Shown: piece after piece, positions 31,061 to 41,803 of the stretch | How the letters are laid out: each line of letters opens with the position of its first letter | Numbering within the stretch: position 1 is the first letter of the stretch | Source: Triglochin maritima | Taxonomy: Eukaryota; Streptophyta; Magnoliopsida; Alismatales; Juncaginaceae | Assembly (NCBI GenBank): GCA_963682175.1 | Contig: OY821782.1 | Span: 24,697,741-24,761,740 of the forward strand | Reading direction: 5' to 3' | Length of the DNA stretch: 64,000 nucleotides | The notes under the pieces: model-generated | Databases searched by the model: none | Seen by the model: the letters and a program-made list of their open reading frames with translations, nothing else | Told to the model about the DNA's origin: nothing | Made by a program: the position numbers and the translations under genes

Positions 31061-32322
31061 GGCAAGTTAAGGTGAACATCCCTCTGTTGGAGGTGATTGA
31101 GTAAATGTCATCTTATGCCAAGGTTCTCAAGGACTTATGTACCAAGAAGTGAAAAACCCATGTTCCCAATAAATCTTTTCTTACGGCAAATGTGAGTTCA
31201 TTATTGGAACAACCCACGCAAGTCCAATACAAGGACCCTGGTTATCCTACTATTTCTTGGGTGATTGGTGATGTGTCCATACATCGAGCTTTATTGGACC
31301 TTGGTTCATCTGTTAATCTTCTGCCGTATTCGATCTACGTCCACCTCAGTCTTGGAGGCCTCAAACAAACAAAAACCACTCTTCAATTGGCTGATTGGTC
31401 TATGAAGAAACTGAGGGGCGTGGTGGAAGATGTTCTCATCAAAGTGGGAGAGTTCATTTATCCAGTCATTTTCTTTGTTTTGGATACTGAACATGTGTCA
31501 AACCCACTTCGACAAATTCCTGTTATTTTGGGGCGACCATTTCTAGCGACTTCCAATGCTTTGATCAATTGTCGTAATGTTCTAATGCGCTTGACATATG
31601 GTAGGCAGTGCACTGATTTCAACATCTTCACCATTGACAAGAAGTCAAGTGCCTTCGATGACCCTGTTGGGGTCAACCTCATCCAGGGCACAGATGAAAT
31701 TGAAGTCGAAGACACCTTCAAGTATTTCAGAGAGTTGTTTGATGGAGATGCTAATGGTGGTGAAAATATTTCACCTGGGCAGGCATAAGAAGGTGCCTTA
31801 TCTTGTGATCAGGTGGCTCTTGAGCCATAAGATACCATTTTGGTGGCCTCAGGGTCACCTGCTCTTCACTCTGTATCTGTTGATAACCCCATGTGGGTTA
31901 AGAATAAACCACCTGATACCCTACATTTCAAACAACCAGACAGAGGTTCACCTCTCATTCATGCCTCCTATCTTGCTCATTCTCAAGGGGCATCAAACAG
32001 CCACAATACTTATAAGGGTGTTACGTGGTCAAGAAATTCAATTTCTGGACTTCGCCATTTGAGGGTGTCACCTTGTGTGGATGAAATGATCCCGGTGCAC
32101 CCAAATATCGGTTGGAGGGTATACATTGATGACCCTCAACTCTATTGTGGAGTGGAAACATCTTTGTTTCCATTTCCTTTCATTGACCCTAGTTTCGAGA
32201 GGCATGAACTGTCATCCTTGGTTCATAAACCTCTTAACAATCTTCCCATTTTTTATGTTGCGAGCCCATGTAGTTGCATTTCTGGCTCGAGAGATGGTGG
32301 GTTCCCATTTGATGTCCCTTGA
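31061..32322 (+). pseudogene. AthB aspartic protease with conserved C-terminal tail
   Basis: VKVNIPLLEVIE, then after stops at 31102 and 31150 an open part (31192-31788) with the active site DLGSSVNLLP, TLQLADWS, VEDVLIKVGEFIYPV and VILGRPFLATSNALINCRN. After TAA 31786 the same frame is open to 32322 and ends like AthA: EMIPVHPNIGWRVYID and a terminal FPFDVP. The shared tail and shared stop show that the lack of RT and integrase predates both insertions. Confidence 0.85.
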
Positions 32323-32363
32323 AAAATGAAAATGGGAGCCCATTGTTGTACATAGTTATATTC

Positions 32364-32456
32364 AAAGAAAAAGAAAAAAAAAGAAAAGAGAAAAAAAGGA
32401 AAAAAAAAAGAAAAAAAAGAAAAGAGAAAAAAAGGAAAAAAAGAGAAAAGAAAGAA
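32364..32456 (+). repeat. Purine-rich tract after the AthB protease stop
   Basis: About 90 bases of A and G only, almost without pyrimidines, 40 bases after the stop codon. It is the counterpart of 10027-10068 in AthA. Confidence 0.9.
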
Positions 32457-32848
32457 GACTGCAAGAGTGGGCATTTATTGTTGTGGGCCCCAACCTTTGT
32501 GTATTTGGGCATCATTTCTTTCACGTATTTGTATCCCTTCCATAGTATTTCATAGGTTTCGAGGGGAATTAGGGTTTATGTCCATCAACATTACCATGAA
32601 CTTCCCTTTGCAATTCAAGTTGGTGAGATCTTTCTTTTTTCATGCATAAATCCATGTAGTATCATGCTCGCATTCATTGAGGACAATGCATGAAGTAAGT
32701 GTGCGGGGTGTTTTATGTATGTATATAGTCGAGTCTTTCTCCTTTTGTTTTGTTTTCTTTTGTTTGTATTGATAGGACATGTTAGTGTGCTTTATTTAAT
32801 ATCGATATATTTGCTTGCCATGATCCTTGGGTGACTTGTCTTCTTTTG

Positions 32849-32927
32849 CTTGCCTAGTGCTTTAAATTTTCACATTTCTTTCAAAATCTTCATGTGTTTG
32901 CGAAAGAAAATGTTTTGTGGGTTTTGC
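32849..32927 (+). repeat. 79-bp direct repeat, left copy
   Basis: Begins CTTGCCTAGTGC and ends GGGTTTTGC. It is identical over 79 bp to 34494-34572. The two copies flank the LTR insertion 32928-34493. AthA has this sequence only once (10478-10556), so the second copy is a duplication made at insertion. Confidence 0.95.
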
Positions 32928-34493
32928 CAAAGACTTGATTGATCGTTTTAAATTTAACCGCAAGTGCACGGCCGCGTTGAAGCGGTGGCAAATACGGGTC
33001 GTCCACTGGGAGGTGTGTCGACACTTGGTTTATTCGAAGGCGAGAGGTAAAAAGAAGGGAGAAAGATGTATTACACTAATCTAAACTACAAAGCTGAAAT
33101 GAAATGCAAAAGGAAATGAAGATAAGCAATAAAACTAAACCCCAAAGGGGGTAGAGAAATGATGTGAACATAAAGATGTGTGTGTGTGTGTGTGTTCAAT
33201 TAAGCTCTTCACAACATGTAGTGCATGAAATCATAAAACTACTTCCAATCTTGCCTCTACATGAATTAAGATAAGACTACATCATTAAAACATACAAGAC
33301 AATGATTGGAGTGAAGCTACATGAACTCAAGTATAAAGACTAGACCCTACTATGCCTCTACATGAATTAAGATGACTACATCATTAAAACATACAAGACA
33401 TTAGCTAAGGAAAAGGCAACAAGAGTACATACACTACAAATTGTGTTTCCAACATTAACTTCATCCATATCCTAACCTTATCATTCCCCATAAAATAGGT
33501 CCACTAATCAAAGCATAAGCTAAGCTTCATTCAAGAGCATTAGCATATCAAAGATAAGAGTGGAGACCCATTAGATGGTTATGGAAATCATATAAAGCTC
33601 AAGGGATAAAAATAACACACACTTAATACACTACATTATTATATCACATATTTCTCCACCCCCCAAATGGGGATGGAACTACTCACTACTCATTACACTA
33701 CTGATTAGACTAAGTAAAGAAAACATTTAACTAAGATACTAAAATTACTAAACAAGAAATTAAACAAAGTAAAGCAACCCACACAAAACAAGCAACATAA
33801 CAAAACAAGATTAAAAGAAACAAATAAACTTTTATTAACAATGACTCACATTGAAGGTAGCATCCTTCTCCACCTTGAGTTATTGCTTCAAGGCTCACTC
33901 CTTAGTAGAGAGAATGCCACCAAACAATGGGTAATTACAATGGAAGGTGAAGAGTTCTATTTATAAGCATGGAAAAAGCTAATCGGGGACAATCCCCCGA
34001 TGTGGGACTAAACCAATACCAAAAATAGACTAAGAATACACTAATACAAGCCCAGCACAAATCTTAGCGGATCTGGAGACATATGGACCGCCAATTAGCG
34101 GTCCAAGACCGCCAATTGGCGGTCTATAAGTTCTGGATTCATCTGGGATTTGTTGTGGGCTTTGCTGGTGGTCTTTGTTGGTCCTGGATGCATCTACTTG
34201 GTTTGTTGGAGCTCCGACCCGAATCGAATTGCCAAAATACTCCCCATGATGGTGTGGAGTTTCCTGGTTTGCTCTTAGGTCCTTTGGTCTTACGATCAGG
34301 TCCTTCTCCCTTGCATCTTAGTCCCCAGGTCTCACAATTAAGTCCTTTTTTCCTGCTTTTGGGTCCTTTCATGGCTCTTCTCTTCAAACCTCTTTATTTC
34401 TGAAAACTAAACATAAAACTCGTCACATAGCATTGCTTAGGTGTAAGATAATGGATATAAGGTACAAATATAAGCATGAAATGATGTCAATCA
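32928..34493 (-). mobile_element. AthA-type LTR plus primer-binding-site stub, inserted alone
   Basis: On the minus strand it begins exactly at the LTR start TGATTGACATC (34493) and ends past the LTR 3' end (CGATCAATCA) with AGTCTTTGGC, i.e. the linker and first bases of the primer-binding site. No internal region and no second LTR. Palindromes at 34084-34128, TATA box near 33955, a (TG)n run at 33177-33194. The flanks are a 79-bp perfect duplication instead of the normal 5 bp. Confidence 0.85.
33177..33194 (+). repeat. (TG)n microsatellite in the inserted LTR
   Basis: About nine TG units inside the minus-strand LTR. Not seen at the corresponding site of the AthA LTRs. Confidence 0.8.
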
Positions 34494-34572
34494 CTTGCCT
34501 AGTGCTTTAAATTTTCACATTTCTTTCAAAATCTTCATGTGTTTGCGAAAGAAAATGTTTTGTGGGTTTTGC
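34494..34572 (+). repeat. 79-bp direct repeat, right copy
   Basis: Identical to 32849-32927. The AthB 3' region continues uninterrupted after it (GTGTGTTTGGCATGTGC). Confidence 0.95.
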
Positions 34573-35444
34573 GTGTGTTTGGCATGTGCAAAAGTGTTGA
34601 GAGGCAAAGTAAAAGAGAGCTCCCAAAATTAACTTGCACTTGATGCATTAGGACATCTAGTATACCGGCTTTAGGCCTTATCTATTCGTTAGGATGCACC
34701 CCGATTTTCCCTCGGGGGGAGAGTTAATCATAGGGTTTCAGTATTCAAACAAGTAAAGAAGTTCACCCCGAACCTAGTGAGTTGAATAATTCGTGTCTGT
34801 TAATATAAGGAAGTTTGTTGGTAGTCAAGGACCATTAAACTCCTGTTGTGAGACATTAAGTGTAAGGTTTTGGTTCATGTGTAGAAATAAGTAACTAGGT
34901 GTTCTCTATTCTCGCATGGCTCCCATCACTCAGGAAATTAGGTCCGGGGAGACTTTGTGCCTGATGCTTTCGAGTCATCTGACTTGGGATGCACCGACCG
35001 AACTCCCATTACACAGGTGGTAGGGATCGCCCTAAGTGGAGATGTGGCTAAAGGTGTACGTGATAGTGTAAGTCCTCATAGGCAATGATGCACGAAACCT
35101 GACCCTGGGAGAATTACACACCAACTAGAAGAAAAAAAGAAAAAAAGGAAGAACAAAAAGAAAAAAATGGTAATGCAAATAAGAACCTTAATGGACTTTA
35201 CACTTTGTATCACTTGAGGATGATAAGGTTGTCCATGTATTTCACTTAAGTCCTTAATTAACTTGCACGGATGACTCATTAGGCTAGGTGTGTCGATTGT
35301 ATACATATAGAGAGTCAGCTCGTAGTATTACCATGTCCAATGATCGACAAAAATGCGTCCATCGAGTCGAGTTTCTAGGTTGATTGATGCATCAATGTTC
35401 AGATTTTGTGGGTATATTCGCTGAAACCCTCAGGAGACACCATT

Positions 35445-35496
35445 CCTCCTTGACGACAAGGAGGTTTAATGGCTTGTTGCACGTGCTAAGTGCAAC
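35445..35496 (+). other. Two conserved hairpins near the AthB polypurine tract
   Basis: CCTCCTTG-ACGA-CAAGGAGG (35445-35464) and GTTGCAC-GTGCTAA-GTGCAAC (35476-35496). Stems are unchanged relative to AthA while neighbouring bases differ. Confidence 0.7.
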
Positions 35497-35596
35497 CATG
35501 ATTCCTACAAAAGTGAGTTAGGATTTCCCTATTTTTCGGATGTTTCACTTCTTTGATTTTTCTCTTCCTTTGTTTTACTCGGGACTAGCAAAAGGT

Positions 35597-35611
35597 AAGT
35601 GTGGGGGTATT
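35597..35611 (+). other. AthB polypurine tract
   Basis: AAGTGTGGGGGTATT directly before the LTR start TGATTAGTAGC, as in AthA. Confidence 0.8.
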
Positions 35612-37165
35612 TGATTAGTAGCATATCATGCATCATATTCATGCTGTATATCCTTTATTTTACCCGAATTTTGTGCAACTCAAGTTATTGTTTGTAGTGC
35701 TTCAGGAGTTAGGTAATAATGAAGAGGAAGTGAGCAAAAATGACCTAAATGTAACAAGTATGGACTGATTTGGAAGGTTCTGGACCTATTTGTAATGCAC
35801 AAGGACTGGATTGCAAATCAGGAAGAACCCAAGTGCAAACCCGGAAGGACTTGATTGTGAGGTGCAAAATATGGTGTCACATGACTTGAATCAGATCAGT
35901 ATTTTGCCAATTAAACTCAATGTGATTCGAAGCAGCAGACGGGGACTTCACCCACACGTGCCAATTGAAGAAATAAAGCAGCAAACAAATTTTCAACCTG
36001 ATCGGATCCATTTGATCTGCCACTTGCGGATCAAAATGGTCCAAAGGGTCTCAAATTTTGGTCGCAGTTTGGGTTGTCGGGTAAGAGCATTCATGGACTA
36101 TCAGATGTGATTTACTGTCGTCAGATTATTCCCAGATTAATCCTAACCATTATTAGTCTATATATACCATTGTAATATCCGTCCTCTCCCTCTTCTTCTT
36201 GCTTCTCCATTAGTTTTAGGTTTTGTTTTGCTGCTGATTAGTGTAGTTCGAGGAGAAGAAGCATACTTTGTAATCCTTTCATTTTAATCAAGTGTGAGTT
36301 TTGTTCTTTAAATACAAGTCTTTTACTTTGATGCAAATTCTTTGATGTTGTTGTTTGTTTAATCTTGTTTTTAGTCATTTTCATTATGAGTTCATGTTAT
36401 TTTTATGTTTTCTTTAGTGTAGAGATGAGTAGAGATTAGTCCATCCCCATTGTGGGGGTGGGGAAAAAGTGATTTGATCATGTGATGGATTAGTGTGTGT
36501 TAATCTTAATCATTTGAGTCTTACATGATTTCCATAACCATCTTATGGGATTTCACTCTTATCTTTGATGTGCTAATGCTCTTGAGTGAAGCTTAGCACA
36601 TGCTTAGATTAGTGGGCCTATATTATGCGGAATGATGAGCTGATGATAAGGATGGAGTGGAAGAAAGGAACAAGGCATGTGCATGCATGTGCTCATGTTG
36701 GCTTTATCTTAAATAAGGTCTTGTATGTTTTAATGATTGTGATAAATCTTATTTCATGTGGAGACATAGTTCGATTTGAGTCATGATGCATGTGAACATA
36801 TTAGCTCCATTTCAATTATTGTCTTGTATGTTTTAATGATAAGGGTTTATCTTATTTCATGTGGAGGCAAAGCTGGAGTTGAGTTTTATGAATTTCATGT
36901 ATGACATGTTTTGATGAGCACATTTGAACACACTACACCACACATTTTCATTTCCAAGTCTTTCTCTGCCCCCTGAGGGATTTAGTCTTATTGTTTGTTT
37001 TCTGATTTCCTATGTGTTATAGTTTGATTTTGATCGCATCTCTCTCTTCTTTTCCCCCACTCGAGTATCGCGAACTCGACTCACACGCGCTCCCTGTGGA
37101 CCGACCAATATTTGCCTCCACTTCATCACGACTGTGCACTTGCGGTATTATAACTGATTCAATCA
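35612..37165 (+). repeat. AthB 3' LTR
   Basis: 1554 bp, TGATTAGTAGCATATC... to ...GATTCAATCA. An extended inverted repeat around 36002-36040 (GGATCCATTTGATC..GATCAAAATGGTCC with GCCACTTGC in the middle) lies upstream of TCTATATATACC near 36160. It is followed by the ACAGT duplication. Confidence 0.9.
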
Positions 37166-37170
37166 ACAGT
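37166..37170. repeat. Target site duplication ACAGT, right copy (AthB)
   Basis: Same as 15522-15526. The CopT-1 gag resumes with CTTGTCCATGG, matching CopT-2 near 61490. Confidence 0.9.
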
Positions 37171-37781
37171 CTTGTCCATGGCTTTCCCCATATAAATTTC
37201 AACATTTTTAAGAGCATTATGAAGCTCCTTAAGACTCACCCCATTCTCACGCACATGGTAATGCATGATAAAGTCCTTTTAGAACGGGGCTAGAGGGCCC
37301 AGAATTAGGTCTTCTGCAATGTCCTTAGTCATTGGAGACAAGAGCTTCTCTAACTTGTCAAGTTATCCCTGCATTGTGAGAAAATGCATGGACAGATATG
37401 TTCCCTCAGCCATGTGGCACCTTGTGATTGCTATGATGGTCTTATAATGCTCCTTTCTAGTGCTATCCATAAACATCTTTGTAAGAGCTTCCATGGTCTT
37501 CTTGGTTGAGTTCAAGTATTTCGCTTGAAGCGAGTCACCGATAGAGGCAAGCATGAGACCGTGAACTTGGTTCTCTTGGTATTCCCACTTTGCTACAGCC
37601 TTACGCTCAATATCAGTTGCCTTCTCACTTAATTTTGGGATTTCACCATCCAAAATGTGAGACAATTTTCAAACTTTAACACAATGCTGAGCATGATCTA
37701 CTAGCTATTGAAGTTGGATCCATCATTGGCTAGCGGATGTTTCTCAATTATGGATCACATAATAGGTTGAATGTTCGACAT
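37171..37781 (-). pseudogene. CopT-1 Gag, N-terminal part
   Basis: Starts at ATG 37781 (MSNIQPI..) and matches CopT-2 61490-62094. An internal stop lies after about eight codons. 37363-37665 is open and reads KWEYQENQVHGLMLASIGDS, LQAKYLNSTKKTMEAL and RKEHYKTIIAITRCHMAEGT, a copia Gag (UBN2-type). Continued at 15521 across AthB. Confidence 0.85.
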
Positions 37782-39250
37782 GCTACAAAAAAATTATAAT
37801 GTTTTATGTCAATTTTATGTTTTTAAAATCTGTACTGCAAATAAATAAATAAGTATGTCCATAATTGCAGTCATCCAAGGTCTTATCATTTATAACATAG
37901 ACTAGCTGAGGGCTATCGTTTACGTCATAAACTCAGGGTAAGAAAACCTTTTCTAATCATACCCATTTTGAGATTTCACAAATTTGTGTTTTTCAAACTC
38001 TTATGATTCTTGTCATTTTAATAAGGAGGGAATTTGTCTCATCCTCCTAAGAAAAACACTCTTTCTCAAAACCGAACGAGGGCTCAATTTGATATGAGAT
38101 ACGATTGTCAATGGTATCCATGAACAAATACACTTAGTGTCAACTAAGGCTGAAACTCACTTTATGTATTGATGACCTAATATTGACTATCCTAATATGT
38201 CCCACTATTTCCAAAGAATGAGAAAATTATCTCTCGCTAAAGGTGATCAGAATATTTCTCGATTGATGGCTTTAAGGGGATGAAATAAGAAAGAAATATG
38301 TTCTTAATTTTTTTAGTTTGGACAATTACACAATTTATATGTGACACTAGAATTTAGGTAGTCATGTATGTATCCATTCATACATATCCTAACCATTCAA
38401 TCATTCAATCACATACAAGCCAAGTACATATGGATAATATAAATTCATTCACACATTGGTGTGAGTTTATATGTCTCCACGTCCTTGACCTTCGCCTTTT
38501 CTTGTTGCACCATGGATGTAAACATTGTACAATATTTAAACATGCATCCCCCAATTTGAATCTTATCAAAATTAAATTGACCAGTGCAAGTCTTATATAA
38601 AAGTCCTCTCTTATGCATGCATACAAAATAAAAGACTTTTATAGATACAACAAGCCATGTGTCTAATTAATAAAATAACTTTATTAAGTACGCAAATGAT
38701 CTACATATCATACATTCACGCAAGGCATTGTTGGGTACATATAAACTCACTTATCCCTGCAAAACAGAACAAGTGCAACATTTTGTACATATGCCATTTA
38801 GTTGATCCTAAATCTCTCAATTAAATAATTCAAGAATCATTTGGAATCCTATAAAATGATTCAAGCATTCAAAGTTCAAGATATAAATATATTTGAACCA
38901 AAGTTTATCTATATTTCCCAAAAGAAAACTTAAAAGAAAATAAACTTACTTGCCCCTTTATGTTTTGTCAATTCCAAGTAAAATTTCATTTAAAATAAAT
39001 CCTTAAAGATCACTCCTAAAATATTAAAATTAATCCATTGATCTTAGTGGTTAACATATTTTCTAACGTTACAAACTAATGTAGGAAAATAAGAAACAAA
39101 AAAAATATGACTCCTATTTGATGCATCCATCAAAATATCAAAAAGGACTCAAAAAGGTCAAAAACATGAACTACTTGATTGAGAGATGGTAAACTAAACA
39201 TAATTAAATAGCATAATTATTGAATATGTGAAGAAAAACTCGGATACCAC
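37782..39250 (-). other. CopT-1 leader and primer-binding site
   Basis: About 1.5 kb noncoding, alignable with 62095-63607 of CopT-2. At 39238-39249 the minus strand reads TGGTATCCGAG, a mutated TGGTATCAGAGC (tRNA-iMet) primer site, one base from the LTR end. Nothing else is recognisable. Confidence 0.75.
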
Positions 39251-40392
39251 TGTAACATTTTGTCTTTATGCCTGGGTATATTTTTTTTATAGACAAACAA
39301 GATCGTTTTTTTCATATTTACTCAGTAATTTTATGTATAAAACTATACAAAGTATTTTAATAGAGATGCATTATGCACAATATTAAAATGCACTAGAAGA
39401 ATCATACCTAAAAGGATTGTCAAACCATTTTTAAAGATCCGGAGTCGAGTTGAACCTTGAATCGCCCAAGGATCTTTCTCCAAGTATTCACCAATCTTTA
39501 AACTAGATTAGAGTGATTGAAGCTAGTCAATCAACTTTAATGCAAGGTTAGAATCTAGCAAATAATCCCTTCATGCCACCAAGATCTAAATCTGTAGCAC
39601 TCAATTAATTAAGAGAAATTTAATGGAAGGATGGAGAGAAGATGAAAAGGTGTATTTTTTCAATTGTTGTGTTAAACAGAAGGAGGAAGGGTTTATATAG
39701 AAAACCCCATAACTGGAAGGGTTGACACATCATCTTCTAACCAAAACATAGGTTGAATCCATCCATAAATTTAGCAACCGCCTCTTCATTAATAAATCAA
39801 TAAAAGGCAAAATGCAGGGCAAATGGTCGACCGAACCGCCTAGTCGGTCGATCATCCTGTTACCAAGAAAAGTCTCTGATAATTTTGGTCGGATTGTGTT
39901 TCAAGTCGGTTGACAGTTCCCTTACCAAGAAAGGTCCTAATAATTTTGGTCCAACCAGGTGCCATGTCGGTCGACCGTTCCCTACCAGGAAAGCTCCGGA
40001 TAATTTTGGTCGAACCAAGTGTCACACTGGTCGACCGTTCCCTTACCAGGAAATCTCCTGATAAATTCAGTCAAACCGCATGTCGAGCCCATGTCCAACC
40101 GGTCGATCGTTTCTGTACTCAAAAGAATTTGGATGACCGAATCCCGTAAAACAGTCAACCATTTTTCTCTATTTTTTGCCTTTACAAATTTTAGATCAAT
40201 ATCCAACAAAATTTGAATTTTGGGGTTTTAGCAAATTTATATGTTATAACGTTGCGGATCACATTTTATTATGTAATATATTATCATATATAATGTCAAA
40301 CATCATACCCCATAACATATATATGTCTCATATAAATTTATTTGTTATTCTAAACATGTCATTATCATGACATATTAATTTCATTATTTTAC
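39251..40392 (-). repeat. CopT-1 5' LTR, partial
   Basis: Minus-strand LTR ending ..TGTTACA at 39251. It aligns with 55853-56950 of the CopT-2 LTR and is cut at 40392 by the start of AthC. CGGTCGACCG-type motifs lie at 39825-40150. The TTTGCCTTT..CCAACAAAATTTGAA block (40178-40220) is shared with 56745-56790. Confidence 0.8.
39843..40085 (-). repeat. Four-copy ~61-bp minisatellite in the CopT-1 LTR
   Basis: Units start at 39843, 39905, 39966 and ~40026. Each has GTCGGTCGACCGTTCCC, TTACCAGGAAA and GATAATTTTGGTCGAACC variants. The CopT-2 LTR lacks the tandem array at 56405-56760, so it arose in this copy or subfamily. Confidence 0.8.
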
Positions 40393-41803
40393 TGATTGTC
40401 ATCATATCATATATATAATTTGTCTTATATCCCTTCTTCTTAGTTTCAGGAATAAACATGTTTATGTAACGAGTTTATCTTTTTAGCTTAAGCAATGCTA
40501 GGTAACGAGTTTATGTTTAAGTTTCAGGAATAAACATGTTTGAGAAGAAGAGACTCAAAAAGGACTTAAAAGCAAGGAAATTGACTAAATTGCAAGACTT
40601 ATGGACTGAGATGCAAGAGAGAAGGACACGGAAGTAAACCAAAAAGGTCCAATGAGCAAATAAAGAAGCTCCACACCATCAAGATGAGTAGTTTGGCAAT
40701 TAAATCCGGGTCCAAACATCAAAAACCCAATCGGTTCATCAAACATCAAGAAATCAAGCCAGAAATGAGCCACCAAAATCCGAACTTGATCCAACCAATC
40801 CAGACCGCCAATTGGATGTCCCGGACCGCCAATTGGCGGTCCAAATTGTTCCAAATGATTCATGGTTTAGTAATGTGTTCGATTATGTTATTTTATGTCC
40901 ATTTATAGTATGCGTTTAGTCCCATACCGGGGGATTGTCCCTGGTTATATTTTTCTATGACTATAAATAGAACTCTTCCTCCTCATTTGTATTCACCAAT
41001 TGCTTGGTGGCATTGTCTATACTTGGAGTAAGCCTTGGAGCAAAACTCAAGGTAGAGAAGAATGCTACTTGTAATGTGAGTCATGTTAATAAAATAATTC
41101 TTCATAGTTTGTTTTAATGTTGTCTTCGATTCAATGCTTGCTTGTTTAGCTTGTTTTGTTTGTCTTTATCTTAATTGAAGTAATTAGCATGTCTCCATTT
41201 CCTATCTTAATTACCTTAATTTCATTTTGTCTTCTTTTAATGAGTAGTGAGTAGTTCCATCCCCTTTTGGGGGTGGAGATGATGTTCATCCATGTATTAA
41301 AGAATGGAAATGAATACTTTATTTTGAAATGTGTTGACAAATGTAAATGTATGCTAGCTTGTTTAGAGCAGAACACTTCACTTGATGGGTTTTGCCACAA
41401 CTATTAGATACCTCCCATGCTTCTTTAGGTTCTGAAATAACCAACTTCTGTATGTAAATGTTAATCAACTAGGTTAGTTATTGGATTGATAGGTTTTGCC
41501 ATAACCATTAGACATTTCCCATACATGAAAACACTACCCACATTTGTGCCTATTGAATGCATTTTTCACCATCTTATTGCATGTGTGCACTCACTCCACC
41601 CATTAGGGGTCTCTCTTCCTGATTTGCAGCTTAGTTTAGTTTGAATCAATCGTTAGTTGCTTTCTTTCGTATTTGTTCTTACTAGTTTATTGTAGCTTAG
41701 ATTAGCATACTCAGATTTCTTCTCCCTTTATTCGCCACTTGATTTCATATCAACCAAAAGCTACTCAGCTCCCTGTGGATTGCCCCGTACTTGCCACCGC
41801 TTC
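40393..41803 (+). repeat. AthC LTR, 5' part
   Basis: TGATTGTCATCATATC start. Contains the perfect palindrome GGACCGCCAATTGGCGGTCC (40825-40844) with a degraded neighbour at 40803, and the TATA box ACTATAAATAG near 40968. It ends at the target duplication GCTTC. It continues at 44583. Confidence 0.85.

Larger units (their letters stand above)
32457..35596 (+). other. AthB 3' noncoding region (interrupted)
   Basis: Counterpart of AthA 10069-11584, split by the LTR insertion 32928-34493. It includes GTGGGCCCCAACC, the GGACAATGCATGAAGTA block, the well conserved 34910-35110 block, a second purine tract at 35128-35168, and the two hairpins at 35445 and 35476. No coding region. Confidence 0.75.
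15527..37165 (+). mobile_element. AthB: Athila-like gag-protease element carrying nested insertions
   Basis: 21.6 kb between matching 5-bp target duplications. LTRs are 15527-16590 (3'-truncated) and 35612-37165. Own parts: leader 16591-17460, gag 29206-31060, protease and tail to 32322, and the 3' noncoding region with hairpins. Nested inside: a copia polyprotein (CopN), a chromovirus, and an AthA-type LTR with primer-site stub. Like AthA it encodes no reverse transcriptase or integrase. The many stops and the diverged LTRs mark it as older than AthA. Confidence 0.8.

Noticed and set aside
32234..32524. Phe-rich minus-strand ORF
   Set aside because: Produced by the purine tract behind the AthB protease; no start context or homology visible.
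39843..40085. CRISPR-like regular repeats
   Set aside because: Units are full tandem repeats without unique spacers, within a plant LTR.
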